Part shown: positions 7,674 through 16,376 of the stretch, one piece after another
Layout of the letters: every line of letters begins with the position of its first letter
How positions within the stretch are numbered: the first letter of the stretch is position 1
NCBI GenBank assembly: GCA_034928305.1
Contig: JAYFOZ010000005.1
Location: forward strand, 1 to 64,000
Direction: 5' to 3'
DNA from: Methanomassiliicoccaceae archaeon
Lineage (GTDB): Archaea; Thermoplasmatota; Thermoplasmata; Methanomassiliicoccales; Methanomethylophilaceae
Length of the DNA stretch: 64,000 bases
The notes under the pieces: model-generated
What the model was told of the DNA's origin: nothing
Databases searched by the model: none
The model's input: only the letters and a program-made list of their open reading frames with translations
Program-made: the position numbers and the translations under genes

Positions 7674-8855
7674 ATGGTTACATTCTTACCTTTCCCAGGA
7701 TATAGGCCCGCGATCGGAAGCGGAGAATCTGTAGGCGACAGGATCAGCCCCCCTTACGATGTTATCGATCCATCTTACTTGGTGGAACTGCAGAGCCATG
7801 CACACAATATCACCAGACTTACGCTCGACCCGGACCAGGACAAAAGGTACCGCGGTTCCAGGCAGGAATTGGACAAATGGATCGCGGACGGTTCGCTGAA
7901 ACAGGACGGGGACTCTTTCTACATCTACGAGCAGACGTTCGAGGACGGAGGCAGGAAGATGACCCGCACGGGCATCGTCGGAATACTGAAGACCGAGCCT
8001 TACGAGGACGGCAACGTTGTTCCGCACGAGGAAACGTTCTCAAAAGTAAAGGCCGACCGCCTGAACCTGCTCAGGGACATGGAGTCCCATTTGGAATCTA
8101 TATTCGGCATTTATGATTCGTTCAATCCTGGATTGAACAGAAAGATCAGGGACAATGCCATGCTTGTCTGCAGGTACGTCGACAGCGACGGCGTGGAACA
8201 CAAATATTACCGTCTGGTCGACGAGAAGGTCTGTAACGAGATAACGTACGAACTGAGCGACCAGAAGGTGCTCATAGCCGACGGCCATCACAGATACGAG
8301 ACCGCTCTGGCGTATTCCCGGGAGAATCCCGGATCCGAAAAGAAGGGCTACGTCCTCGCCACCCTTGTATCCTCATCGGACTCCGGCCTGTCCATCTGGC
8401 CGACGCACCGCCTCGTTAAGACCGAAAGCATCTCCGAGAAGAACGCGATAAAGAAGATGTCCGAATCCCTCGAGATGAAAGAGGTCTCCGCAGAGGAGAT
8501 GGAGAAAGACCTGGAGAACTGGATGATGGGGCTCAGGTTCCGTTCCGGAAAGTGCTATCTCGCACGTTATTCCGGAGAGGGCATTTGGAACTTAGACACA
8601 TATGTCGTCCAGGAGAAGATATTGAAGGATATCTACAAATGGGACGAGGGAAAGTCCCAGGTCGATTACGACGCAGAGCTTTCTTCGGTGAAAATAAAGA
8701 TGTCCGCCGGCGATTACGACCTGGCCGTGGTCCTCAACAGACCAAGCCTCGATACGGTCTGGAATCTTTCTATGCAGGGCAAGCGCATGCCCAAGAAAAC
8801 CACATATTTCTTCCCGAAGATCTGGTCCGGCTTCGTGATCTATCGGATGGACTGA
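7674..8855 (+). CDS. DUF1015-family protein
   Basis: A 393-residue protein with the family signatures PFPGYRP near the N-terminus, SPPYDVID at residues about 24-31, YIYEQTF, and KVLIADGHHRYETALAY at about 198-214. The DGHHRYETA block is the most conserved part of DUF1015. The biochemical role is not established, though bacterial members are sometimes named SerC-like. The length is typical. It starts 51 bases after hypE and could share its transcript. Confidence 0.88.
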   Translation: MVTFLPFPGYRPAIGSGESVGDRISPPYDVIDPSYLVELQSHAHNITRLTLDPDQDKRYRGSRQELDKWIADGSLKQDGDSFYIYEQTFEDGGRKMTRTGIVGILKTEPYEDGNVVPHEETFSKVKADRLNLLRDMESHLESIFGIYDSFNPGLNRKIRDNAMLVCRYVDSDGVEHKYYRLVDEKVCNEITYELSDQKVLIADGHHRYETALAYSRENPGSEKKGYVLATLVSSSDSGLSIWPTHRLVKTESISEKNAIKKMSESLEMKEVSAEEMEKDLENWMMGLRFRSGKCYLARYSGEGIWNLDTYVVQEKILKDIYKWDEGKSQVDYDAELSSVKIKMSAGDYDLAVVLNRPSLDTVWNLSMQGKRMPKKTTYFFPKIWSGFVIYRMD

Positions 8856-9185
8856 TCATCTTATCGGGGCCCGGGCCCTGGCGAAAACCGTGGCCGCAGT
8901 CAATACTACGGCGGCCACGGTCAGCCCGACCAATATGAAGCCCAGCATCACCGTCGTGGCACAGATGATGAAAATCGCTGTCAGCGCGAAGAGCATGAAC
9001 GACCTTCTTTTCCACAGCACTTCGGCATCGTTTCTTCCGGTCGTCCGGGGGGAGCCCGCATTGACATTTTCCTCGACACATGTGCCCATCTCGACGCATC
9101 GCGCCCTGGTACCGAAGAACGCGAGAAATAACGCTATAGCGATAAAAAGTGCAAAAACAAAGAAGTCTATCGGCCCCATCGCCAT
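8856..9185 (-). CDS. Small three-span membrane protein
   Basis: A protein of about 109 residues with a hydrophobic segment at the N-terminus (PIDFFVFALFIAIALFLAF), a hydrophilic middle with two cysteines, and two further segments (SFMLFALTAIFIICATTV and MLGFILVGLTVAAVVLTA). ATG codons at 9185 and 9179 and a TTG at 9200 are possible starts. It lies downstream of tRNA-Thr on the same strand and its stop abuts the end of the DUF1015 gene. Family not recognised. Confidence 0.6.
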   Translation of the reverse strand: MAMGPIDFFVFALFIAIALFLAFFGTRARCVEMGTCVEENVNAGSPRTTGRNDAEVLWKRRSFMLFALTAIFIICATTVMLGFILVGLTVAAVVLTAATVFARARAPIR

Positions 9186-9231
9186 GCCAGAGCATCGCAA
9201 CGTAGATTAAAAACATAAGGGATTAAAATGG

Positions 9232-9303
9232 AGCCGCTGGAGGGAATTGAACCCTCGACCTACGCCTTACCAAGGCGTCGCTATACCCCTTAGCCACAGC
9301 GGC
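9232..9303 (-). tRNA. tRNA-Thr (anticodon GGT)
   Basis: A complete cloverleaf. The acceptor stem is GCCGCTG/CAGCGGC, the anticodon stem is ACGCC/GGCGT and the loop TTGGTAA gives anticodon GGT. The T arm is GAGGGTTCAATTCCCTC. No encoded CCA. Confidence 0.93.
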
Positions 9304-9432
9304 CTGTGGGGTGCCTAATCAATATATGATTGATAAAGGTTTCTGGTATAATCTGAAGAGCACTTATGATTCCAGCATGCGGCCCGGTTATTTTGAAGAA
9401 ACTATATCTGATTAGTGCGCCTACGCCAGACT

Positions 9433-11364
9433 ATGAAGAAAGAGATGAGTTCCCTTGACGTCCGCTCCGTGGTATCGGAGATGTCCGTCCTCGAGGGCGC
9501 CCACATGGACAAGATTTTCCACTGGGGCGCGGGAAACGTACTGTTTCGAATAAGCGTTACGGGCGGTAAGAAGGAACTTTTCTTCAAAGACAAAAAATGG
9601 CTGTACATGCCGCCGGTCAAACCAGAGGCCCCCGTGCTCCAGACGTCCTTCGCGTCCTTCATGCGTAAATATCTGGACAACGCCAGGATCGGGAAGACCA
9701 GGCAGGCGGGGTTCGACCGTGTCGTGGTCACGGAACTCAGAAAGGGTGAAACGGATTATCAGCTGATATTCGAAATATTCGGAGGAGGGAACGTCCTACT
9801 CGTATCAGAGGGGAAGATCGTCAACTGCCTCATACACAAGACCTACAGAGACAGGGCGGCCAGGCCTGGCGAGGAGTATATCATGCCGAAACCCCGTTTC
9901 GAACCGGGAATATCGACGTTCGATGAATTCGCGGCCCTTTTCCGGTCATCCGATTCGGATACTGTCCGGACGTTGGCGACCTCGGTGAACTTGGGCGGTC
10001 AGTACGCCGAAGAGATCTGCGTCCGCGCCGGCGTCGATAAAAAGGCCACGTCCAAATCCGTTAACGACGAACAATTAAGGGCCGTCTTCGAAAAAATAGT
10101 GGAACTCGTTTCTTCTGCGGCATCTTCTCCGGAGCCCACCGCATACCGCAAGGACGGCAAGATCGTAGACCTAGCACCTGTCAGGTTGCTTTCTTACGGC
10201 GAGGCGGACGCAGAACACTACGAAACAATGTCTTTGGCCATAGAAGCCATGCTCAAGGAAACAGACGTGACCGCGGTCGAGGACTACGTGGACCCGGAAA
10301 TCCTGAAGCTGAGGCGCCGTATAGAGAAACAAGAAGAGACCGTCGCCGATTATGAGATGGCCGCCGAGGAGTTCAGACTTGATGCCGATGCGCTGTACAC
10401 CGACTATCAGCGGGCCGACGAGCTCCTTACGGTCCTGGGCCAGCAGTCGAAGAGGCTGCCCTGGGACAAGCTGTCCGAGGGTGCGATGAAAATTCCATTC
10501 GTTTCGTCCATAGATCCTTCAAATAACAAAATTACGGCCACCCTGAGCGGGCGCAAGGTCATTCTGGACTACACTAAAGGCGTGGACACGAACGCCTCCA
10601 TCATATATCAGAAGGGCAAGGACATAGGCGACAAAGGTAAAAGAGCCGAAGACGCGCTTAAGATGAGCCGCGAAGAACTGGTAAAGAAAGAGAAGGGGTT
10701 CGAAAAGGAGAGGCATATTGCACTTACCCGCGCGCAACCTACCAAACAATTCTGGTTCAACCGCTACAAGTGGTTCTTTACCGGGACAGGAAAACTCATA
10801 ATCGCAGGAAAGGACGCCCACAGCAACGACAACATCGTCAAAAAACACCTGAAAGACGGCGATGTGTATGTTCACGCGGACATACACGGCGCCCCCTCGG
10901 TCGTTTTCAAGGAAGGCAGCGTTGCCACGCCCGATGAGCTGAAACAGGCATGCGCATTCGCATTCTGCCATTCCAAGGCCTGGGTTTCCGCCATGTCCGA
11001 CGGAAGCGCGTTCTGGGTCTATCCCGACCAGGTAAGCAAGACTCCGAATCCCGGTGAGTTCGTCCCCCGCGGAGCCTTCATAGTGCGCGGAAAAAGGAAC
11101 TACGAATATCATATACAGACGGAGCTCGCGGTCGGAGAGATCGATTACCAGGGAAGCAGGAAGATCATGTGCGGCCCGAGGGAAGTCATCGAAAAGACAT
11201 CCGAAAAGTACTTCGTCATAAGGCCGGGAAGAGGCAAGAACAAGAAGACCGCTTCCGATATTGCGAAAGCTTTCGAAGTGCCCGAGGAAGAAATATCAGG
11301 AATATTGCCGCCCGGAGATTCCGAAATAACAGAAAAATTCTGGCCTAAAGAGTCCAGTAACTAA
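9433..11364 (+). CDS. rqcH: RqcH/Rqc2 (NFACT) ribosome quality-control protein
   Basis: A 643-residue NFACT-family protein. Its relatives bind the large ribosomal subunit with stalled peptidyl-tRNA and add C-terminal tails. Order of parts: N-terminal NFACT-N domain starting MKKEMSSLDVRSVVSEM; the DR motif in YRDRAARPGEEY (residues about 142-153); helix-hairpin-helix region; coiled coil around residues 290-350; and the NFACT-R domain with HSNDNIVKKHLKDGDVYVHAD. The ATG at 9433 matches the usual family N-terminus better than the GTG at 9415. It follows tRNA-Thr and is convergent with tRNA-Arg. Confidence 0.93.
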   Translation: MKKEMSSLDVRSVVSEMSVLEGAHMDKIFHWGAGNVLFRISVTGGKKELFFKDKKWLYMPPVKPEAPVLQTSFASFMRKYLDNARIGKTRQAGFDRVVVTELRKGETDYQLIFEIFGGGNVLLVSEGKIVNCLIHKTYRDRAARPGEEYIMPKPRFEPGISTFDEFAALFRSSDSDTVRTLATSVNLGGQYAEEICVRAGVDKKATSKSVNDEQLRAVFEKIVELVSSAASSPEPTAYRKDGKIVDLAPVRLLSYGEADAEHYETMSLAIEAMLKETDVTAVEDYVDPEILKLRRRIEKQEETVADYEMAAEEFRLDADALYTDYQRADELLTVLGQQSKRLPWDKLSEGAMKIPFVSSIDPSNNKITATLSGRKVILDYTKGVDTNASIIYQKGKDIGDKGKRAEDALKMSREELVKKEKGFEKERHIALTRAQPTKQFWFNRYKWFFTGTGKLIIAGKDAHSNDNIVKKHLKDGDVYVHADIHGAPSVVFKEGSVATPDELKQACAFAFCHSKAWVSAMSDGSAFWVYPDQVSKTPNPGEFVPRGAFIVRGKRNYEYHIQTELAVGEIDYQGSRKIMCGPREVIEKTSEKYFVIRPGRGKNKKTASDIAKAFEVPEEEISGILPPGDSEITEKFWPKESSN

Positions 11365-11375
11365 TCCGAACGTGG

Positions 11376-11449
11376 CGCTCGCGCCGGAATTCGAATCCGG
11401 GTCAAGAGATCCGCAATCTCTCAGGATATCCAAGCTACCCCACGCGAGC
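11376..11449 (-). tRNA. tRNA-Arg (anticodon GCG)
   Basis: The acceptor stem is GCTCGCG/CGCGAGC, the anticodon stem is AGAGA/TCTCT with loop TTGCGGA (anticodon GCG), and the T arm is CCGGATTCGAATTCCGG. No CCA encoded. It is 11 bases from the end of rqcH, convergent. Confidence 0.93.
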
Positions 11450-11484
11450 AAAAAGGTGCGGAAAAAGTCTTGCGACTAAGGTGT

Positions 11485-11676
11485 TTAAACCTCAGGGTGA
11501 GAAAGGTAGCGTGAGATGTATCCCGCAATCCTGTTCCTCATCTTAATCGAGGTTACGTCTGTGAGGGTGCTCACCATCTCCTTGTTGTTCTCGAAGTCCC
11601 TGCTGAATGCCTGGGGATACTTGTTGAGGAGCTCAATGGACACTCTCTTGATGTATGTGGGTCTTATCCTTCCCAT
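11485..11676 (-). CDS. rps17e: Small ribosomal subunit protein eS17
   Basis: A 63-residue archaeal S17e. MGRIRPTYIKRVSIELL is the conserved start, and FENNKEMVSTLTDVTSIKMRNRIAGYI follows. Length is normal for the archaeal protein. The ATG at 11676 is preceded by GGTG at good distance; a GTG three codons upstream is possible. It stands alone between thyX and tRNA-Arg. Confidence 0.95.
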   Translation of the reverse strand: MGRIRPTYIKRVSIELLNKYPQAFSRDFENNKEMVSTLTDVTSIKMRNRIAGYISRYLSHPEV

Positions 11677-11714
11677 ATCTTTCACCGAGTGAACCGATTA
11701 AGTATATTCCCTAT

Positions 11715-12377
11715 TTAAGGCTTTTTAACTCTTTTGGGGCGACCGCAGGACTTACTGCCTTCTGGACATGGGCCCCTGACACAGGGGGGGCCGGCATCCT
11801 TGAAGATCGTGGGAGAGATTTCCCTGCAAAGCCTGAGCATTTCATCCGCCATCTCGCGGATCTCCCACTGTGCCCTCTCGCAGCACCTGAGATCGAAGAA
11901 GTGCAGCAGCTCGCGGGCGTTCATCGTTATCGTGATGTTTGTGGTGCAACCGTTGGGCAGTATGTACCTCGCATCCTCGGCGGGCACTTTCTCGCCCAGC
12001 CGGGAGTATGCCTCCCATATCTTTTCCATGGCGTCCTTGTAGATCTCCAGGGCCTCGGGGTCATTGCTTACGGTATGCGGTATGACATAGGTCGGCTCCT
12101 TTAGCGGGACGTACCTCTGGGACTGTTGAGAGAACGACGCTATGCGATGCCTGACCAGCTGATGTGTCAGCGACCTCGATACCCCTGAGACCGAGAACGT
12201 GAAAACCGCATGCTCTATAACGGAGTGGTGCCCCATGGAAACGATCTGCCCCAGCGACCTCTCGGCATCCCCTGTCCCGATGATCTCGTCGGCGGGTTTG
12301 TCGGAATAGCATGACCTGCCTGCGGCGGCGCATATCTCGGCCGCGTCCCTGGTGTAAGAAAGAAGCGTAACTCTCAT
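11715..12377 (-). CDS. thyX: Flavin-dependent thymidylate synthase ThyX
   Basis: A 220-residue ThyX that makes dTMP from dUMP with methylene-tetrahydrofolate (or the archaeal pterin) and FAD. The signature RHRIASFSQQSQR (RHRxxSxxxxSxR) sits at residues 76-88, and the C-terminal half has FDLRCCERAQWEIR, where the arginines contact the substrate. The ATG at 12377 follows the stop of the TraB gene by 4 bases (TGATAATATG), which implies translational coupling. The 4-residue C-terminal KKP-type tail is basic. Confidence 0.95.
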   Translation of the reverse strand: MRVTLLSYTRDAAEICAAAGRSCYSDKPADEIIGTGDAERSLGQIVSMGHHSVIEHAVFTFSVSGVSRSLTHQLVRHRIASFSQQSQRYVPLKEPTYVIPHTVSNDPEALEIYKDAMEKIWEAYSRLGEKVPAEDARYILPNGCTTNITITMNARELLHFFDLRCCERAQWEIREMADEMLRLCREISPTIFKDAGPPCVRGPCPEGSKSCGRPKRVKKP

Positions 12378-12381
12378 ATTA

Positions 12382-13095
12382 TCATCCAAGCCTTTCATAC
12401 CATATATCGGACATCAGCTTACCTATCTTCTGCTCATCCCTTATGTCCGCCAAACGAACCTTCCTCACGTCCATGTCCTTTGGAAGCAGCTCGACTATGC
12501 CTTCGACGTGCGCATCGCCCACGACCGCTACCATTTTGTCGTGTCTCTTGGAAGCTTCTGCGATCTCATTGGCCATGGCTTCGTTGCGCTCCTTGTGGAG
12601 TATGCGCATCATTGTGGGATAACGGCGCCGCATTTCGTCCATATATTCCTTCTCGTTATCGGAAAAATCCTTCTGTGTCTCTTCCACGTCTTTCCGCGAG
12701 GACCTTCTGTCTTTAGTTCCCGATAAACGCCAGCGCATCTTCTCGATAAATGACATCTCGTCCCACATCCTGAGGAGCATCTCGACCACGTCCCCATCCA
12801 TTAATATTACTTCGGCGCCGGCCGCCTTCCCGGCCCTGCATGCCTCGAGGAGCTCGAGACCTGCGTATGTTCCGAACTGGGATGCCGTGCGGCTCTGAGT
12901 CTTGCCCAAGGACTTCGCTATGCCTGGCAACTTTATCGGCCTCTGGTCCTTCGGATGCTCGTACGTCCCGTCCATCACTCTGAACCTTTTCTCGTCCAGC
13001 TCCACCAGTACTGCATCGGGCCATGTGTTTTTGATGATGAAACGCACCTGCTCATCTATTTTGAAAACGTGGCCGGTGCCTATGATGAGCAACAT
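12382..13095 (-). CDS. TraB/PrgY-family protein
   Basis: A 237-residue protein with the TraB family marks: MLLIIGTGHVFKI at the start (the GTGHV motif), VLVELDEKRF at residues about 30-40, and a second conserved histidine segment, MVAVVGDAHVEGIVELL, near residue 200. The family shares a fold with TIKI/erythromycin-esterase-like hydrolases, and a metal-dependent peptidase role has been proposed. Unlike longer archaeal members it lacks C-terminal membrane spans. ATG codons at 13107 and 13119 are alternative starts. thyX follows immediately. Confidence 0.85.
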   Translation of the reverse strand: MLLIIGTGHVFKIDEQVRFIIKNTWPDAVLVELDEKRFRVMDGTYEHPKDQRPIKLPGIAKSLGKTQSRTASQFGTYAGLELLEACRAGKAAGAEVILMDGDVVEMLLRMWDEMSFIEKMRWRLSGTKDRRSSRKDVEETQKDFSDNEKEYMDEMRRRYPTMMRILHKERNEAMANEIAEASKRHDKMVAVVGDAHVEGIVELLPKDMDVRKVRLADIRDEQKIGKLMSDIWYERLG

Positions 13096-13170
13096 CGTCC
13101 GTACCATGGTGCCAAACAATAAAAGTGTTAGGTCTAAACATTATATTCGTTGAAATTGTAATCTGGCTTT

Positions 13171-13833
13171 ATGCCCGAGATAATCAAGGTCGCCGGACTC
13201 AGCAAAAGTTATGGGGATTTTCTCGCCGTCGATGATGTCTCGTTCAGCGTGGGCGAGAATCAGCTTTTTGCATTCTTGGGACCGAACGGCGCCGGCAAGA
13301 GCACGACAGGAGACCGCGCTTCGGTGTTCTTTTCGCTGATGGACGCGCTCGACGACCTGAAGGCCGCGCCCATGAGTTCTTTCACGATCGCTGCCGGATA
13401 TCTTCTCTCGACATTTATAATCGGACTGACAATGGCTTTCGTTTTTCTGATACTCGGAGAAGCGTTCATGTTAGCCCGGGGTATGTGTTCGGCGCCGATG
13501 TCTGCAGCATCGGGATGGTGCTGATGATCCCATCCGTATTCTCATCCTGTGCTTTCGTGTTCTTCATAACCGCACTGATCGGGTCCAAAGCCGCATTCGA
13601 CGGCTTCGCGGCCAGCTACCCATTCGGCGGCCATGGCCCGGGACATACTCGGAACGCCGACCCTTGATTACACGTTTGCATTCGCGGGAGAGGTCCGGGA
13701 GCACAGGGACCTCTTGGGGTTCGACCTCTATATCGGGGACTGGATGGTCACGCCGGAGTTCAGCATAATGTACCTGTTCGGCACAGGAGCGCTTTTCTTC
13801 ATCCTTACCGCGGCACTTATGAGAAGACGGTGA
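13171..13833 (+). pseudogene. Decayed ABC transporter: ATPase N-terminus fused to broken permease
   Basis: The frame starts as a normal ABC ATPase (MPEIIKVAGLSKSYGDFLAVDD) up to the Walker A motif GPNGAGKSTT at residues about 36-45. It then jumps directly into an ABC-2-type permease (DRASVFFSLMDALDDLKAAPMSS and hydrophobic segments). About 270 residues of the ATPase, with Walker B and the signature, and the permease N-terminus are missing. The permease is further broken by a shift near 13479 (LARG continues as YVFGADV in the next frame) and another near 13620-13640; the remaining end is FGTGALFFILTAALMRRR. An internal deletion plus two frameshifts make function very unlikely. Confidence 0.85.
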
Positions 13834-13871
13834 TGGACATGGTTTTAATTATGCCCGGGCATCCCTGAGCG

Positions 13872-14516
13872 ATGAGGTACGAACTCGCCTGTTTCGATAT
13901 GGACGGCACTCTGACCACGGTCAGAAGCTCATGGGGGTGGGTCCACGAATTCTACGGGGTCGACAACAAAGAATCGTACGACATGTTCTGCTCCGGCGAG
14001 ATAGACGAGCCGGAGTTCATGCGGAGGGACATAGCCCTTTGGAAAGAGGTGCACCCGGACATCACGATGACCGATGTGGCCCGTACTTTCACTTCCATGC
14101 CTCTGACCGAAGGAATACAGGAGACGGTCGCCGCCTTGAGGTCGGAGGGGATCAGGTGCGTAATAGTCAGCGGAGGAATAGACGTTGCGGCGAAGATGCT
14201 TACCGACGAGTTTGGATTCGACGACTACATCGCGGATTCCCTGGAGACTTACGATGACGGGCGGCTCACCGGGGAAGGCGTGATGAACGTGGACCTCCGC
14301 GACAAGGGGATCAGCGTCAGAGAGTTCCAGAAAAAATACGATACCGACAGGGACCGCACGGTCTCGATAGGCAACTCGTTCACCGACATCGGCATGTTCA
14401 GGAACAGCGTCTTGTCGATAGCGTTCAACCCTATGGACGAAATGACCGTCGATGCGGCAGATGCCGTTGTACGTTCCAAAAACATATCCGACATATTGGA
14501 CATAATTTTCGGATGA
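13872..14516 (+). CDS. HAD-superfamily phosphatase, SerB-like
   Basis: A 214-residue haloacid dehalogenase-fold phosphatase. Motif I is CFDMDGTLT with nucleophile Asp9 and acid/base Asp11. Motif II is IVSGGID with its serine near residue 99, and motif III/IV is GNSFTDIGMF near residue 160. The helical cap between motifs I and II and the overall size resemble phosphoserine phosphatase. The gene could be the serB of this organism, but the substrate cannot be fixed from sequence. It ends exactly where the convergent zinc-finger gene ends. Confidence 0.85.
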   Translation: MRYELACFDMDGTLTTVRSSWGWVHEFYGVDNKESYDMFCSGEIDEPEFMRRDIALWKEVHPDITMTDVARTFTSMPLTEGIQETVAALRSEGIRCVIVSGGIDVAAKMLTDEFGFDDYIADSLETYDDGRLTGEGVMNVDLRDKGISVREFQKKYDTDRDRTVSIGNSFTDIGMFRNSVLSIAFNPMDEMTVDAADAVVRSKNISDILDIIFG

Positions 14517-15146
14517 TCACTCGTCGCCGAAATCCATGACTTCATACTGCTTCTTGCGGATCTTGCCGTAGACCCTGGTAATGTTGCGTGCCTCCGCAGA
14601 ACCGTTCCTTATGAGACGGTCCTTCGTCTTGATCGCATGTACGAGGCAGTCGAAATCTTCGAACGGAATGGTCATCCCTATTGTAAAATCGTCGTCCGGT
14701 TCCGCCTCTACGACCATAGACAAGGTGCGGTGGTTGTCGTTGACCGATATTTTCACATTAAGGATGCCGAACTGCTTGACCCAAAGGCACTTTATCCTTG
14801 TGGCCTGCGCCCTCCTCGGGTTTCTGCCGGACTCTTCGTCGATCAGCGTCACGCGGACCCTTTCCCCGCTGTCCAGGAAGAACTCGTCGCCTTTCTCGAC
14901 GACCTCGTTGCTTTTCAGCACCGTTTCGGTCACGGTTGTGACATCGCCGTCGCTGAACACGACCCTTACCCTGATGTCCTCCGGAAGGCGTATCGTCGTC
15001 GAAGTGACCGTCTTGCATTCTGTGCACTTGAACGTACCTGATACCGAGGCCTTGCCGAACCTTCCTTTCAGTATCTCGTGCTCCGTGAACTCACGGCATT
15101 TAGCGCATTCAAAAAAGATTGCCTCAGGAAGTTCTTCGTCGTTCAT
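14517..15146 (-). CDS. HVO_0476-type zinc-finger protein
   Basis: A 209-residue archaeal protein with two CxxC zinc knuckles (FECAKCREFTEHE and FKCTECKTVTS) within the first 45 residues, followed by beta-rich segments. The arrangement fits the archaeal HVO_0476 zinc-finger family, whose function is not known. The start is an ATG at 15146 or a GTG at 15155. It sits directly after the metallo-hydrolase gene, overlapping or adjoining its stop, so the two are probably co-expressed. Confidence 0.75.
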   Translation of the reverse strand: MNDEELPEAIFFECAKCREFTEHEILKGRFGKASVSGTFKCTECKTVTSTTIRLPEDIRVRVVFSDGDVTTVTETVLKSNEVVEKGDEFFLDSGERVRVTLIDEESGRNPRRAQATRIKCLWVKQFGILNVKISVNDNHRTLSMVVEAEPDDDFTIGMTIPFEDFDCLVHAIKTKDRLIRNGSAEARNITRVYGKIRKKQYEVMDFGDE

Positions 15147-15151
15147 GATAT

Positions 15152-15730
15152 TCACATGCGGACCATAAACGGAAAACCATGTCCGGGTATGATCACATCC
15201 GCGTATCTCTTTATCTTCTTAATACTTTGTAACGCTTCCTCTGCATCGCAGTTGATTGCAGGAGGGACCATCTTCCTGAAATTGTCCTCCGTGGGTATGG
15301 CATCACCGGCTATCACGTATCTGCGGTCCGCCTCGACGAATACGCTCATAGACCCTCTGGTGTGACCCGGAGTATGTACCAGACGGACCCCTGGGACAAG
15401 CTGGAATTCCTCTTCTTTGATAACGATGGCGCCCTCGATGCTTATGTCCTCGTCCCCGTGGACATAGATGGCCGCCTTAAGGAACAAACTGAGATTTTGA
15501 ATGTGGTCGGAGTGGGTGTGGGTCAGAACGACGGCGCTCACATCCCCGAAATACACTCCTGCCTGCACCAACGACTTTTTGATCATCGGCCTCATATAAT
15601 TCGTGCTGGGATCCACGACAATGATGCCGTTATCGGTTTTTATCATGGTGCAGGTCGAATCTGCATTGACTATCTTGCCCTCGGCATCCCTTTCCAACCT
15701 TCCTATTGCCAGGACTTCGAGTCTAATCAT
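15152..15730 (-). CDS. Metallo-beta-lactamase-fold hydrolase
   Basis: A 192-residue protein with the HxHxDH zinc motif (LTHTHSDHIQNL), a further metal histidine in VHTPGHTRGSM, the bridging aspartate in VIAGDAIPT, and a final GHGFPF. Members hydrolyse thioesters, RNA or other substrates; specificity is not clear here. The ATG at 15730 begins MIRLEVLAIG; an upstream ATG at 15760 would add ten residues. It is transcribed with the downstream zinc-finger gene. Confidence 0.85.
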   Translation of the reverse strand: MIRLEVLAIGRLERDAEGKIVNADSTCTMIKTDNGIIVVDPSTNYMRPMIKKSLVQAGVYFGDVSAVVLTHTHSDHIQNLSLFLKAAIYVHGDEDISIEGAIVIKEEEFQLVPGVRLVHTPGHTRGSMSVFVEADRRYVIAGDAIPTEDNFRKMVPPAINCDAEEALQSIKKIKRYADVIIPGHGFPFMVRM

Positions 15731-15800
15731 GATAAGCGATCCGAGACGACGAATTAACATGTTCCGCTTAATATATCATTGATGCCGATGCTTTAATTGC

Positions 15801-16376
15801 ATGCATTATGTATATGATATTCTCCTGGAAGAGGACCGAAGGGTCTATCCTCCTTCAGAGGATTCTGTTTTTCTGGTCAGATGTCTGGATATCGTCCCTG
15901 GAGAAAGGGTACTGGAGATCGGTTGCGGCTCCGGTGTTGTCTCTCTTCACTGCGCAAGAGCCGGGGCTTTGGTCACGGCGGGGGATATAAACCCCGTTGC
16001 CGTAGAACTTACGAAAAGGAACGCCGAATCCAACGGATTGGATATCGACGTCGTAGAAACAGACGTATACAGTTCGATATCCGGTAAATTCGATACAATA
16101 ATTTTCAATCTGCCCTACCTCCCTGTGGATGACGATTGCGAACTGTCCGATGCGTGGTCCGGGGGCGAGGGGGGATTGGGGCCCCTTCCCGAGCTGTTAA
16201 GGGGTGCCCCGGACCACGGCAACGATGGATGGCGGGTCGTGGTGGTGGTGTCGTCGCTCATGGACACGGAAAGGCTGGATGATCTGCTGGGCCCTTATTC
16301 TGTGAAGGTTTTGGGAGAGCTGCCGCTCTTCTTCGAAAAACTAAGGGTGCTGCAGATCTCACCCTATCAGCTTTGA
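15801..16376 (+). CDS. HemK2/Mtq2-type protein methyltransferase
   Basis: A 191-residue Rossmann-fold methyltransferase. The SAM-binding segment VLEIGCGSGVVSLHCA is at residues about 37-52, the acidic loop GDINPVAV follows, and the catalytic NLPYLP (NPPY-type) is near residue 103. The short form without the HemK N-terminal domain matches archaeal/eukaryotic Mtq2, which methylates the glutamine of the GGQ loop in release factor aRF1. Convergent overlap of 18 bases with gatE. Confidence 0.87.
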   Translation: MHYVYDILLEEDRRVYPPSEDSVFLVRCLDIVPGERVLEIGCGSGVVSLHCARAGALVTAGDINPVAVELTKRNAESNGLDIDVVETDVYSSISGKFDTIIFNLPYLPVDDDCELSDAWSGGEGGLGPLPELLRGAPDHGNDGWRVVVVVSSLMDTERLDDLLGPYSVKVLGELPLFFEKLRVLQISPYQL

